Shown here: positions 1 through 12,657 of the stretch, in pieces | Position numbering within the stretch: the stretch's first letter is position 1 | Layout: each line of letters starts with the position of its first letter | Source: Polyodon spathula | Taxonomy: Eukaryota > Chordata > Actinopteri > Acipenseriformes > Polyodontidae | Direction: 5' to 3' | Assembly (NCBI RefSeq): GCF_017654505.1 | Contig: NC_054534.1 | Coordinates: 12,751,071 to 12,815,070, forward strand | DNA: 64,000 nt | Made by a program: the position numbers and the translations under genes | Notes under the pieces: generated by a model | What the model was told of the DNA's origin: nothing | The model's database searches: none | Seen by the model: the letters and a program-made list of their open reading frames with translations, nothing else

Positions 1-598
1 CTTGATATATGGTGATGAAAGATGCTGGTATATATTTTTTTATGTCAACAATTTAAATATGAAAACCTATATAAGAAGAATACTTCATGCTCTTTTACAT
101 TTTTAATAGTGAAGTTCTATGGATAGGAGTTGTAAATCCCTTTTAACACTATGTTGACTCTCTGTGGACCATTAATTTTAGGCAATTTTGCAATGTACAT
201 CTACAGGTAAGTGCTGTAAACCACACAATCTAGCAGTCAAAAAAAAAAAAAAAAAAAAAAGGCAGCAAACTGATTTACAGTTGTGTATTTGATAAAACAA
301 TACAATTTAAAGACTACCGGTCTTGCTAAATGTACTCTGCCTAATTAACATTAACAGTTAAATATCTTTCCATTTTTTGCAGTTTACACAGTACATGTAC
401 TTTGCCTTTATAATATATGTTTATCACACTTTCTCAATGCTAATATTTTGTTATCACAATGTATCATACTGACCTGTGATTTATAATACTTTCCAGTGCT
501 TTACTAGACTTTAAAATGGTATACCAAAGTGAACTGTTCAATAACAAAATAAGCACCAGGACTGCACAGAAAGAAAGAAAAGTACCAGCGATTCCGAC
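1..598 (-). other. CNTFR region downstream of the last recognised exon
   Basis: No GPI-signal exon resembling the usual CNTFR C-terminus is recognised here. The block holds an A-run (239-260), AT-rich sequence, and the in-frame hydrophobic read-through of the preceding exon (474-598), which is listed as a finding. Confidence 0.5.
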
Positions 599-775
599 TT
601 CTGTAGTAGTGGTTATCTGTTGCCTCGGCACCTCCATCCAGGGAGTCGCATGGATGGCGACACTCCAGTCACTCCAGGTCCCTATCTCAGTGTCTTTGGC
701 GGCGACCTGAATAATGTACTCCTTCCCTGCATATGCGTCAGTGATGGTGTGCGAGGTGCTGTCTGACAGCTCCAC
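599..775 (-). CDS. CNTFR: CNTFR exon: second half of FnIII domain D3 with WSDWS motif
   Basis: This exon encodes the C-terminal half of the second fibronectin-III domain of the CNTF receptor alpha subunit, the non-signalling ligand-binding chain that works with gp130 and LIFR at the cell surface. After a pyrimidine-rich acceptor ending in CAG, the frame opens with VELSDSTSHTITDAYAGKEY in phase 0, which joins directly to the CAT end of the exon at 27364. The class I cytokine-receptor signature WSDWS lies at 662-676, followed by ATPWMEVPRQQ. From memory of vertebrate CNTFR this stretch is highly conserved, including IIQVAAKD and IGTWSDWSV. The 3' end is uncertain. Conservation fades after the TTTTE residues (599), where GTCGGA is a weak donor; GTACTT near 585 is another weak option. 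A much better donor, CAG|GTCAGT, lies at 474, and the frame stays open to it. The usual GPI-anchor exon was not seen. Confidence 0.93.
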
Positions 776-3700
776 CTGAGAAGTTAAATCAAAGAGACAT
801 ATTAGAATGAACATGCCACTTTTAGATTAGCAATCCTTGTAAATTCAAACAGCTCACATTTACCATACAGAAACAGGGATGGAATGTCACAATGTCCTCT
901 GCTAATTTTTTTTTTTTTCATTCCATGCATTACTACCTTTTGGTAAGTGTTGAGAAAACCTGAAAGCTCTAAACTAATTTATGTAGCCCAACAAAATAGA
1001 ACATTATATTTAAGATGAAATGCATTTATATTTTTTAAATAAATAAAAGGGAGTATATTTACTGAAAATCCACTTACGAAAAAAAACAAAACAAAGGTCA
1101 CACCTTAAAATAATGGCCATACATTGTTGCAAAGGAATAGTTGGTGTTTCTATGACATTCATTCATTTTTAAAGTATCAGTATAGATTGTATTAAGTTTT
1201 TCAGATTCAGATTTGACTCCTTTAGGATTCGATTAGAATTCATAGAAACTTTCATTCAAAATGTTTTTAAGTGACTCCGTTTTTTTAAATGTGGAGCTTA
1301 TTTCACTGTGACTTGTTCTTATCTATTCACACTAGAAACATTTTACAAGGCATACCACAAGCAGACACAACTGAGTTTTGAAGTCATACACGATATACAT
1401 CCTCATATTTCATTTAAAACACAGCTCCCCTACATAAATCTTGGAATACGATCTGTAAAACTAAACCAGACCCCATCTAAGTATGGGAGTGCCATAGAGC
1501 CACTGTTTCCTTGTCAAACCAGTAAACACAAATATCAAAGACTTGTGTTGCCAAACACCAGGCTATGCAAATGTCAGCTGCTAAATGGTGAGGAAATATA
1601 CCCCACACTATTCACACAGGGTGAGATATTTATAACTTTTTAAAGCTGATGCCAAAACTGGTACTATTCACTGTGTTTACAGACACTGCTTTCAAATAAA
1701 GTGAATTCCACTGAGCTGTTTTTAAGTGTAATGCAGTCCCGTTGATCTGATTAGGTAAAAATACATTTGTCTGCACCAGCGTTTTCTATTGTAAATGCAT
1801 ATATCATGCATGGCCTTGGTAATGGGATATTGTGATAGACTTAGGCAGATGATATTAGCGGCAATATCTGATTCCTGCACTACTTTGTGTCTATCTGTCT
1901 GCTTTGATAGCACGCAGCAGCACAGGAGCACAGCAGGATTGAGTGCTTACTCTCAATGGGCAAACAGAGTTGGCGGCTCCTGTCTGCTCTCCGACAGGAT
2001 CTATAAGACTGACCAGCCACTGTCAAATCGTCTTCTTTTTTTTCCCACAGTCCTACATGAGTACTGTAATACTTGTCTGTCTTAAAACAAGTTGCCTGCC
2101 TGCCTGCCCTCAGAATATTTATTTTAGACAGCCAGGGAGTTGTATTAGACCAGGGATCGAACACAGACATTTTTAAGTCCAGAGGCAATCTATGCTAACC
2201 ACTAAGCCAATTGTGTGGGGATTTTACAAAACAAAAAATCCAGGAGAAACCACACTGGGATAGGCAAAAAACTCCTGTTTTCAGTAGAATCCTCAGTTAT
2301 GTGCCAATACATGACAACATTCCATCAATAGGGCTAGGAGAACCTCAAATGGTTCTGAAAGATCTTAATTAACCACAAGTAATAATTGTTATCTGAGTTA
2401 ACTTTTAGCTTGCATGCTCCACATTGGGCGCACATGATAGCAAGTCACATACCATCTCATTGTCTTCAAAATTCAGAAAACAATGTGGTTGAAATTTGTA
2501 TCTTAATAACTACAGAAAGCTGGCGTTTTTTTTCTCCAAACAAACTGGTGAATGAAGAATGTATTGTGTCAAAACATTTGTCTACTGCATTTCTTATTGG
2601 CATTGTGAATGGTTTCCTCAACACAGTATTGCTTAAAAAACACATAACAACAAACTGTCTTTCAAGTCATTGGTCCTATTTCTTCATTTCAAAGATGATC
2701 ATTCCAGTAGACTCACAAGCTAATACCATATTTAAGAAAACATCTCTATGAGTATTCAGTTTATCTATTCCACCACAAGATGACACTGCACATACAGGTA
2801 TGAATCTCCCTGGTTGATTGGTTAAGCCTTCTGTTTGAAAAGCAGTTCTTTGCCTCCAGCTCCCTGCTGGACACTCACAATAGTTCTTCTTACACGCAGG
2901 TACAGATTATTTCACTTACTCGGCCAGCGCCTCCTCTGAAACTGGTAAACGTATTATAGTTCTGCTATACTGACAAGCTGCTCAATAGAGCATGCTTAGA
3001 AAAGGGCATTATCAGAATGTGTCTGAGAAACTCTGAGCATTTGCATCAAGAAAAGCCATATTTACATAATTGTGTTTTATACTTTCCTCAAACAAGCTAC
3101 TTTTTAAATTCTAATTCCACAAAGTACTCAGAAGTAGCAGTGGTATCAGTTGTTTCAAATACAAGCTAAAATGTTCTAATTTTGAGGTTTGCATCTGTGT
3201 AAATTCCAAGTGTCAGAAACAATCCTCAGCCTTTGTAAACAGTGGCAAACAGATCGAAATTTTGTTTTTCTTGTTTTATTTGACATAGAGGCTTGTGACG
3301 AGCAGCTGAGAAAAAGGCTACAGGACATCCCACCTTAAACCTTGCAGAACAAACAAAGGGGAAGTCTAGCTCTTGGTTCAACACATGAAAGTAAGCTTTC
3401 TGCTTTTATAACAAATCCCTTTAACTTCACCAATTCCATAATTCATGTTGAAATGTGAGAAAAGTGAGACCTTTTACAGTTTGCTAAATTTATTTAAAAA
3501 AACACCATTGCTCAAAAACTTCTTGACATTAGGATTCATGACTGAGGAGTAAGCATTGCATACAAATCTATCTTGTGTTTACCTTGTGCTACTGTACTAT
3601 GGTTGATCCCATTTATCTAAAATATTCTGGCAATTATAATCTGTGCTTTTGTATAACCATGATCATATGTTTGATGGTTCAATATCAATATGTTTCACAC

Positions 3701-4212
3701 ATTTTGACGTTTTACTTGGTAACTTTCCTCAGAGCATGCAGGTTGTTGACAGTTTATTCTGTTCTATGTCTGACAATTTAAATGAGTCTAAATTGCACTA
3801 TGATTGGATAAGGGCAAAGATTGATTGCTTCATTGGCTGATGAAAGTCAAGGACTATATAGTCTAATGCAAATTAATATTAATGCAGACAACTACCTGTA
3901 TTACTAATTCTGGTTAGATAACAGGACAATGTCACTTGAAATTGTTATTTCACATGAAATATATAATTTAGTGAATGCAGGGTTAATATCACTAAGTTCT
4001 TATCTGTCAATCAAATGCTATCTAAAACAATAAACTGACTGGAATACCAAAGTATTGTAAAAAAAAAAAAAAAAAACATAAACCTTGTAAAATATGTATT
4101 TCTTGCTCTTCTTTAAACTGGTAAATATTTGTTAAGGCCATGTTCTTGTGCTCACTTTGGGTGACAGAACCTTTCATGTAATGAGTTGCTTACGGTCTTT
4201 TTGCCCAACTAA
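776..4212. other. CNTFR intron, 3' end of the 26.6-kb intron
   Basis: Apart from a tRNA-type SINE head near 2150-2215, this is AT-rich noncoding sequence. The open frames seen here (for example 1308-1643 and 2386-2751) have no recognisable domains, are uneven in composition and lack splice context, so none is called a gene. Confidence 0.6.
2090..2215 (-). repeat. tRNA-derived SINE head or tRNA pseudogene
   Basis: Read on the minus strand there is a box A-like word TGGCTTAGTGG (near 2209-2199) and a box B-like word GTTCGATCC (near 2161-2153), about 50 bp apart as in RNA polymerase III tRNA promoters. The anticodon arm does not fold as a working tRNA by eye, so a SINE 5' region is the best reading. 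A CTGC/CCTG-rich stretch follows on the lower-coordinate side. Confidence 0.55.
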
Positions 4213-4721
4213 AGCCCCTTTCACACTGGCACTTCTACCTGTGTCTGGACCCGGGTTCTGGCAGCCTGGGTTACAATCCCATGTAGTGTGAAACCACGTA
4301 GCTGGGTTTTACCTGGGTTAACCTGGGTCCCAGCGACCCACCTCAGGATGTGGGTTGACAGGCTTTGTCCAGGGTTGAGTGAGACAAAATGCAGGACGGC
4401 TGACGAAATAACAAACCAGCATGCCTGTGTAAATTTTCCACTTCCACAAGAAACGTTTTAGTTTATTATGTTTAGCCATATTTTTGTTGCTTGAGACACA
4501 CCATTTGCTCTAATCAAGATTTGGGCTGACAGTTCAACCCAGAGCAGCTTGGATGGAAGCATCTGTAACAAGCTGCTTCCACGGCATTGATATGCGCTTT
4601 GTGCACCCAGGTCAACCCTGCTTTATCAAGAGCAGTGTGAAATCACGTAGCCGACCCACATGATACCGCGTCGTAATGGGTAGGTTTCAAGCCGGGTAAA
4701 GCATGCCAGTGTGAAGGGGGA
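4213..4721. mobile_element. Nonautonomous DNA transposon (MITE), PIF/Harbinger-like
   Basis: The ends are imperfect inverted repeats, AGCCCCTTTCACACTGGCA on the left against TCCCCCTTCACACTGGCA read inward from the right. TAA flanks both sides (4210-4212 and 4722-4724), matching the 3-bp TWA target duplication of PIF/Harbinger elements. The inside carries a GTGTGAAA-CACGTAGC word twice in direct orientation (near 4288 and 4635). It has no coding capacity. Family assignment rests only on the target-site size and end sequence. Confidence 0.75.
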
Positions 4722-7700
4722 TAAAGAAGCTTATAAAAAGAAAGCCTTATACCTTAAGTAATATGGGTGACCAATACACTAGAAGAATTTGCTTTTTTTA
4801 TCCCAGAAGAATACCACAGAAGTAGTCTATGGTACAACCTCTAAACAACATCCCTATATATCACCCTAAGCTCACCAGCAGTGCTGAAACCTTTGTACCC
4901 TGTGAGAGATACGTATACTACATCCTGCATCATCAGCTCTTTGGCACTCCTGGGGGTAATACTTGACAAATATTTTGATAAATAAACAAAACAGAGCTAT
5001 AACTTAATACTAATATGGCCAGCTGCATCACATGATCAATCTAACTCTAACTGACAGAAAACTGAGGGCTGAAATAGCACAGCATAAACACAACCACTAC
5101 AAACTACAAGAGTGGTGCTCCTTCTAATGCTGTTTATAAGCAAATTCACTGTCATGAGTCAATCACTCGGGTGTATAAGAAAATGTAAAGTAGACCATGC
5201 AAGACAGCTTTTTCTGCAGAATGTCTTATTTTACAAGCATGTTCCTGTCTGTCCTGTCTAAGGGTGTGTTGAATGAGTCCCAGTCTAATTTATATTAAAA
5301 GGAGGTTTCATAATCCTGCAGTAAATATAGTACACGGGACTACTTTAGTATATTCTCCTGGTACTGCTGTTTTGTGTAACCAAGTTAAAAATATTATAAA
5401 CATTTGTATAATACATTCTGCCACTGTTAATGCACAGATGGTGACAATGGTATTGCTGGTGAGATCTGTTGTTCTATGCGGCACAGTATGTATAAGGTAC
5501 TGATTGTTAAGTATTCAAAGGTAATTATGAAGGTCAATTGAGTGAAGCTGTTAATATTAACAGAAACATTTTTCCATGGATGTGTGAACCAGGATGCCAT
5601 TAGGGAGAGAACAAAACATCAGTACCAGAAATACGTGTCTGGTATACTGTATTGCACTGTACACACAGCAAACACATTTGTCGCTACATTACTGCCTTGT
5701 ACCAAGCAGGGAGATGGAAATAAATCATGGAATACTGCATAGACCCAGACTCTAATTGCAATTAAAATGTACATAAAAGTGCCAATACTGATTTTCCTTT
5801 ATATGCTTTTCTTAAAAAGTTAACAGTTATTACCATTTTTCCCTGGACCTTTTATTATTTGTTTATTTATTGATCTTATACAGAAAAATTCAATGAACAA
5901 CGCAGTTTTCACTCAGGAAAAAAATATAGGTAGAAACAACTAACAATCCACACATACCAAATGTTTAACACTACCTCTTTATGTTTTATATCCAGTTGGT
6001 GCTAAATTTACTTTGCATGTGGGGAAATAAAAGTAACTAGGATTTAAATTTACTATACATTCTTGACAGATTGCATAAGCATATCCAGTCCTATTTAACT
6101 GTAACACCCAGGCTTGACTTAATCCTTTTGGTATGCAAATCAAGAAATTATTTTATTTGTGACAAAAAATTCTTCGGCTTCTTGCTTAGTGTTGTGTATC
6201 CAGGGAAAGATTCAACAGAATCTTTCTTCTTTTTTTCAAAGCCATGCAAACTATGAGGCATTAAAGCACATTGGCACAGACACTGGCTTGGGGCACACTG
6301 CAGCCAGTCAGCCAACCACCCTCTTCCCACCCTCTTTGATTTACTGTAAAGTAATTTGGTCACATTGACCATGCATAACACCCATTAGTTGGTCTCATCC
6401 CATCAATCAGAAATACGCTGTGTGCACTTAAAAACCGCTGAAACAAAATGTAAACTAAATTCCTATGCAAATAACAGGCTGCCCACTATCATGAAAAAGT
6501 AATGTGTCACATCCACAAACAAACATATTTTAAGATCATGTTATTTTAAATTCAAGAACTTGCCAAGCGAAACAGAAAAACAGACATTTTACAGTATTAC
6601 TAACACTGTCAACATTGGATGGGTTTACATGCACATGAAAATTGGCTCTACAGTCTTGACTCTGTGAGGTTGTCACGCGAATCTGTGATGTTGTCACACA
6701 AAACATCAAAAGAATCCTTTGGTCAGCGTGACTTTAAGGGCAGGGTCAATTGCTTTCTCACGAGAAAAATAGCTGTAAAAACCCATGTGAACCAGAGCAG
6801 GAATCGTGCTTGTGGCTCACGAAGTTTCAGCAGTCAAGATCCCGTTCTTCTGACTTAATATCATGTAATCTCCAGCAGAAAGGCTGTACAAAACAGACCC
6901 CCCCCCAACACACACACACACACAGAAACAAACAAACACAAACACTGTATATTTATGGACTGCTTCAACACTTGAACAACCATGGTTATACTTATACCTA
7001 CAACCGCAAATACATTTTAAACACCATCAATATTTAAATGAAAGCCAAACTATCGGATACAACTCAAAAGTAACACTCACATCATGTCAAACATCTGCAC
7101 AGTTGAAACGCTGTATTTAAATGAACAATTAAACATAAAGGGGTTTATTTTTTAACTTACAGCATATAAAGCATTACTTAAAAAATGAAAAACTATAATA
7201 AAATAAACATTTGAAAAGAAACTAGTGTATAAACAGGTACATGTACATACAAAACTGTAAAAACAAAATTAGTTTTTTATCTAAAAATAAAAGTAACATA
7301 TGATTTGTCTTGCGTGTGTGTAACTGTTCTATATTAATTCTCAAGTAAATACATATTTACAACTAAAATAGTAACTATTATGTTTCAGGGTGGTTATTTT
7401 GATACGTGTTAATTCTATTAAAATGTATCCTGGTTAAACAAAATACGAGTCTTTCTAGAAGCCTTCCTCATTGCAAGCCATCCCACAAAGAACATAAGAT
7501 ACAGCACTCTTAAACCAATGCGGCACATATAGCAAAAAACTGTCGCACATATAAAACCATCAAGAAACAGATAAGTTGCAAGAAGCAGTAAAATTCCATG
7601 CTAGTTTTATACTGTCATTTTTTTTGCTTTTGCCTGTTCAAAATAGGGCTCTTAGACGTCAGAACCCAACAACTAAGAAGACTGAATGGAACCGATCTTC

Positions 7701-8673
7701 TCTTCTTTTTGAGATCACTAAAATATATATTTGGGCCACAGCGTTCTCTATATCCGATTCTGTCAGCTAGAATCTTGTTAGCAGTCTTTTGGTGTCTCCA
7801 CCTTCCAAGTTCCCTTGTTCTGCAGAAATATATATTTTTCAGTATTTGCAGTGCCAAGTGTATGGGAGTCCCACTATTTATAGTTGTGGTTACTACTTTT
7901 ATGTTTGAAGGGCAAAGTAAAAGCTATAAAAAAAATTAAAACCACTTTGAACATTTTTCTAACCTGCTGAGTTACTGGAGATGGGAAGGTCAGCACTCTA
8001 ATGGGTTTCTATTGCCGTAAGCCATCAGTTTATTCTGTTCTCAAAGATGCAGAACAAGTTGTATTACCTAGGCTGGGAAAACATTGTAAAATTATGTTCC
8101 TATTTCATTGAGCAACTACCCAACACTGATGTGCAAAACAGGGGCCGGAACCATGTTGAATGTTAACGGACATTAAACCCCCACCCCCCCCCCCCCCCCC
8201 CCAGAATTTATATACAATTACATTCATGTATGTTGTTTTTTTATTTTCAAATGTATTTCTTGCATTTCAGACAGTACCTTTTTCCATTTTTACATTCCAT
8301 TTTGACCATGTCATTTCTGTGATTCAGTCATTTTTTGTTTTTTAAATGTTCCGATTGCCTAAATTAAGGCCCTAGGAAGTGATTAGGCAACAATCCTGGT
8401 TGTGCCTTGTTCAAAGTGACTCACATGATCGCTAACATATTTCCAGCTCTAGCTATTGTTGTATCCCTTATTTTTGTTTGTAAACCTAAAATAGTTCAGA
8501 CAGTTCCTTGACATGTTGTACAAATAAAAATCTCTGTTTCTGGATTAAGTCTATCACCTGTCTGCTTCTAAACTTCATACGACTTGGAGTAAATTGCTTT
8601 AAGTGAATGGAGTTCATTTGCTTCGCACACTTGTTAAGGTGTGATGTATTGCTCTACAACAAACTTACCAATT

Positions 8674-8749
<76 letters not shown>
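4722..8749. other. Intron sequence without recognised genes
   Basis: This is AT-rich intron. It contains a short C8 plus (CA)n tract (6900-6925), a C-run (8178-8202), and long (TA)n and (CA)n arrays at its right end. No coding or RNA feature is supported. Confidence 0.6.
8178..8202. repeat. Poly-C tract
   Basis: A nearly pure run of C, likely to be length-polymorphic and prone to sequencing error. Confidence 0.9.

Positions 8750-8752
<3 letters not shown>
8677..8752. repeat. Compound (TA)n-(CA)n microsatellite
   Basis: About 37 bp of TA followed by about 38 bp of CA, directly abutting the left terminus of the Tc1 element that begins at 8751. Confidence 0.95.
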
Positions 8753-8755
<3 letters not shown>

Positions 8756-10291
8756 CTGTGCAAAAGTTTTAGGCAGGTGTGAAAAAATGCTGTAAAGTAA
8801 GAATGCTTTCAAAAATAGACATGTTAATAGATTATATTTATCAATTAACTAAATGCAAAGTGAGTGAACAGAAGAAAAATCTAAATCAAATCCATATTTG
8901 GTGTGACCACCCTTTGCCTTCAAAACAGCATCAATTCTAGGTACACTTGCACAAAGTCAAGGATTTTGTAGGCATATAGTCAGGTGTATGATTAAACAAT
9001 TATACCAAACAGGTGCTAATGATCATCAATTCAATATGTAGGTTGAAACACAATCATTAACTGAAACAGAAACAGCTGTGTAGGAGGAATAAAATTTGGT
9101 GAGGAACAGCCAAACTCAGCTAACAAGGTGAGGTTGCTGAAGACAGTTTACTGTCAAAAGTCATACACCATGGCAAGACTGAGCACAGCAACAAGACACA
9201 AGGTAGTTATACTGCATCAGCAAGGTCTCTCCCAGGCAGAAATTTCAAGGCAGACAGGGGTTTCCAGATGTGCTGTCCAAGCTCTTTTGAAGAAGCACAA
9301 AGAAACGGGCAACGTTGAGGACCATAGACGCAGTGGTCGGCCAAGGAAACTTATTGTAGCAGATAAGACACATCATGCTTACTTCCCTTCACAATCGGAA
9401 GATGTCCAGCAATGCTATCAGCTCAGAATTGGCAGAAAACAGTGGGACCCTGCTACACCCATTTACTGTCAAGAGAAGTCTGGTCAGAAGTGGCCTTCAT
9501 GGAAGACTTGCGGCCAAAAAGCCATACCTCCGACGTGGAAACAAGGCCAAGCGACTCAACTATGCACGAAAACACAGGAACTGGGGTGCAGAAAAATGGC
9601 AGCAGGTGCTCTGGACTGATGAGTCAAAATTTGAAATATTTGGCTGTAGCAGAAGGCAGTTTGTTCGCCGAAGGGCTGGAGAGCGGTACACGAATGAGTG
9701 TCTGCAGGCAACAGTGAAGCATGGTGGAGGTTCCTTGCAAGTCTGGGGTAGCATTTCTGCAAATGGAGTTGGGGATTTGGTCAGAATTAATGGTCTCCTC
9801 AATGCTGAGAAGTACAGGCAGATACTTATCCATCATGCAATACCATCAGGGAGGCATCTGATTGGCCACAAATTTATTCTGCAGCATGACAATGACCCCA
9901 AACATACAGCAAAAGTCATTAAGAACTATCTTCAGCGTAAAGAAGAACAAGGAGTCCTGGAAGTGATGGTATGGCCCCCACAGAGCCCTGATCTCAACAT
10001 CAGAGTCTGGGATTACATGAAGTGAGAGAAGCAACTGAGGCTGCCTAAATCCACAGAAAAACTGTGGTTAGTTCTCCAAGATGTTTGGGCCAATCTACCT
10101 ACCGAGTTCCTTCAAAGCAAGTGTACCTAGAAAAATTGATGCTGTTTTGAAGGCAAAGGGTGGTCACACCAAATATTGATTTGATGTAGATTTTTCTTCT
10201 GTTCACTCACTTTGCATTTTGTTAATTGATAAATATAAACTATTAACATGTCTATTTTTGAAAGCATTCTTACTTTACAGCATTTTTTCAC
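8751..10291 (+). mobile_element. Tc1/mariner transposon, defective
   Basis: Long inverted repeats of about 200 bp flank a transposase pseudogene: the left arm begins CAGTACTGTGCAAAAG, and the right arm (about 10080-10291) carries the complementary GTGGTCACACCAAATA and AGCATTCTTACTTTACAG blocks. The left end is complete. The right arm stops matching after about 10291, so the outer roughly 25 bp that should mirror the left terminus are missing. That would prevent excision as a unit. It lies in the large CNTFR intron, in opposite orientation to the gene. Confidence 0.88.
9170..10024 (+). pseudogene. Tc1-like transposase, frameshifted and lacking catalytic Glu
   Basis: The frame starts at ATG 9170 (MARLSTATRHKVVILHQQG), with a paired-type helix-turn-helix (LSQAEISRQTGVSRCAVQ) and a GRPRKL AT-hook-like motif. 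Near 9360-9375 a one-base indel moves the reading into another frame, where the catalytic part resumes: WTDESKFEIFG (first Asp), KHGGGS, then QHDNDPKHT (second Asp). The DD34E Glu should follow SPDLN, but here the sequence runs SPDLNIRVWDYMK, so the residues carrying Glu are deleted (about 9995-10008). A stop follows directly at 10023. It is doubly inactivated. Confidence 0.9.
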
Positions 10292-10999
10292 TCCTTTTTA
10301 CACCCATTTTTTCGGGCTTTCTCTGAAGCTTGAATACACTTCCCTCGGCTCATATTCTCAAATTTACAGACAATTAACGCTAATGTCACTCTCATAAACC
10401 CAACAACTTTGCTGCAAACTTAAATAAATACTTAATTTACATACAATATAGTTAAAACCCGTTTAGAGGACATTACCGTATGGTAGTTAACAGCATTAGC
10501 AAGGTCAGAGTACAGTACAGACAAGGTCAAATAGCAAGGTAATAACCGATAATCAAGGTTTTATTGCAATTGGAAACTAGGGGAAGAATGACTGCTTATT
10601 TGCTGTAGTCGAACAGCAAAGGTAAAAATATTGGAATAGTTGGCACTTTAAAAAAATATTAATTCATTGTCTATTTAATAATGTTTGGTACTCTTTGTGC
10701 ATGTACAGTTCTTAAAACTGCATGGAATTTTTTAAAACTATTTATTAATGTTATAAAATGTAATTTATATGTAATGGATTATAACCGCAGCTGTACTTCT
10801 GTCCATCTGAAACTGCACACTTCACTAATACTTTCCATTTCAAACCAAACAACTCAATGCAATTAAAATATTGACATGGCAAATTCAGAACTAATGTACA
10901 CTTTAAACGCACAAAAAACATTACTATTTTGCTGCTGCAAAATTAAAGAGTGCGATTACTCGACTACCAATTTCTGAGATCGACATCTCTAATTTCTGG
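10292..10999. other. Intron sequence, nothing recognised
   Basis: AT-rich sequence without gene, RNA or clear repeat structure by eye. Confidence 0.5.
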
Positions 11000-11362
11000 A
11001 CATTGCCAGCTCGAGTACTGATCGAGGGTGGGAGCTCCCAGGGGGCGGTGCACAATTGGCCCAGCACCGCCTGGGAGGAGGGAGGGTTAAGTCATCCAAG
11101 GTGTCCTTGGCTCACCGCGCACCAGCGACTGTGGTCTGGCTGGGCGCTTGCAGGCTTGCCTGTAAGCTGCCCAGGGCTGTGTTGTCCTCCAATGCTGTAG
11201 CCCTGGGTGGCTGCACGGTGACTCTGCAGTGTGTAAAAAAGCAGGTGGCTAACAGCACACGCTTCGGAGGACAGTGTGTGTTCATCCTCACCCCTCCCGA
11301 GTCAGTGCGGGGGTGGTGGCGAATACTAAATACTAAAAAAAAACAAACAAAAAAAAAAAAAA
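11000..11362 (+). repeat. SINE-like retroposon with A-rich tail
   Basis: A GC-rich block that contrasts with the AT-rich surroundings contains CAGCACACGCTTCGGAGG and a CCTCCCGAGTCAGTGCG-like segment, and ends in an A-rich tail with AAAC units (11334-11362). From memory, this type of sequence is dispersed in sturgeon and paddlefish genomes. No target duplication was identified. The 111-codon open frame over it is not a gene. Confidence 0.55.
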
Positions 11363-11469
11363 CACATCTACTATACATATTTATGTAACTATTAACTGTT
11401 TAGCTAACCTTCCTGTTTTTATTGTTAAAACATTTAACAGGTAGTAACGCATGCTCTGACTAATGTCTT

Positions 11470-11657
11470 GTTTCCACTGTCTGGCGCTACAGGCTTCGGC
11501 TGCCCATAGCTACTTGCAGAAATCAAAAGAGTGTTTCACTGCTTTTTTCCAAACCTGGCTAACCTCAGATATTCTTGCCATACACCAAAGGTCACTGGGG
11601 GATTGTGGAATCCTATTGTGTTTTGTTTACAAACCATAGACACCAGGCAGTGGAAAC
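11470..11657. mobile_element. Short inverted-repeat element (MITE-like)
   Basis: GTTTCCACTGTCTGG at 11470 is mirrored by CCAGGCAGTGGAAAC at 11643-11657, a 15-bp inverted repeat with one mismatch, enclosing about 160 bp. There is no coding capacity and no clear target duplication, so the class is unknown. Confidence 0.45.
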
Positions 11658-11871
11658 GGTGCACAAGCCTATGTTAGCACAGCAGCGAACCAGATGCTAA
11701 CCTACGCTTATGTGCACTTCAACAGGTAGTCAAATTTTCAGTGGACACTGACAAGGCTTAAAAAGCTGAAAAGTGAACATTTAAAATCTTTCGTGGTTTG
11801 ATTTGAATCAGAGCTATTCTTATAGGGCTTTTAAAAAGTACCAAAAACACAACTTTGTTAAATATGTGCAA

Positions 11872-12030
11872 TTGCTGTTATTTTTTTATTTATTATTATT
11901 TTTTAATTTACTGTCCCCAATTATTTTGCCCCTGATTTTTTCCCAATTTGGAATGTCCAATAATTTTCTCCCCTCATCGCAGCAAGAACTGAAGATCCAG
12001 TGGGCGCCCTCCGAGGGCAGAAGCACACTT
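11872..12030 (-). repeat. SINE 3' fragment
   Basis: On the minus strand it reads GCGCCCACTGGATCTTCAG, then a CATTCCAAATTGGG-like segment, ending in AAATAATAATAAATAAA. This resembles the 3' tail of a fish SINE, possibly related to the copy at 11000-11362. Assignment is from memory. Confidence 0.4.
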
Positions 12031-12654
12031 ATAATATTAATTGGATAAAGCCTCAGTAACTCATCCTACATTAATGGATTTCAATTTACTTAACCAACCT
12101 TTAGAAATACCATAGAAAAACTTTAAAGGAGGAAAGCAAAAACCTTATTTTCAAAGGTTGTCAAGGGCTGTAACAGATGTTGATGATTCTGTGATCATGA
12201 GTAACTCCAGAAGTATCTGTTCAAAGCTAAACAATACCAAATGCAGAGTAATCTATTGTTTTAGCTAGACAGCCAAGTTGTAGAAGCACAGCAACTGTGC
12301 CACTCACAGCAAATGGGTGCTTGATTCTGTCAGAGATCCAACTAAAAAGAGTGGTATCTACAAAGAGGAAGATGTAGAACTATAGTGCTACATTGCTTTA
12401 GAGAAAGAAGACATGCATTATTGTGCTGGCCATAGGTATAAATAATCATATTCATTTTCTTCCAGAGCTTCTTAGTTAACAGATTAATATTTTAACATGA
12501 CACCCTATTTCAAGGAGATGGATTCCACTGACTTTCTGATAATTCAAATATTGAAAAATAACTGTTTACCAGCTTTTCCTTAACAGGCAATCTTGTTTTG
12601 TTGCTGTAACATTTATAGAACAGTAGAATGGTTCATTTCCCTTTCTGCACACGG

Positions 12655-12657
<3 letters not shown>
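12031..12657. other. Intron sequence, nothing recognised
   Basis: Noncoding, AT-rich sequence between a SINE fragment and a (TA)n tract. No structure noted. Confidence 0.5.

Noticed and set aside
1308..1643. 111-codon plus-strand open frame in the intron
   Set aside because: No domain, AT-rich intron composition and no splice evidence.
2386..2751. 121-codon plus-strand open frame
   Set aside because: No similarity to a known protein by eye and no splice signals.
6616..6800. Possible inverted repeat around GGGTTTACATG and CCCATGTGAACC
   Set aside because: The arms match poorly and no target duplication was seen.
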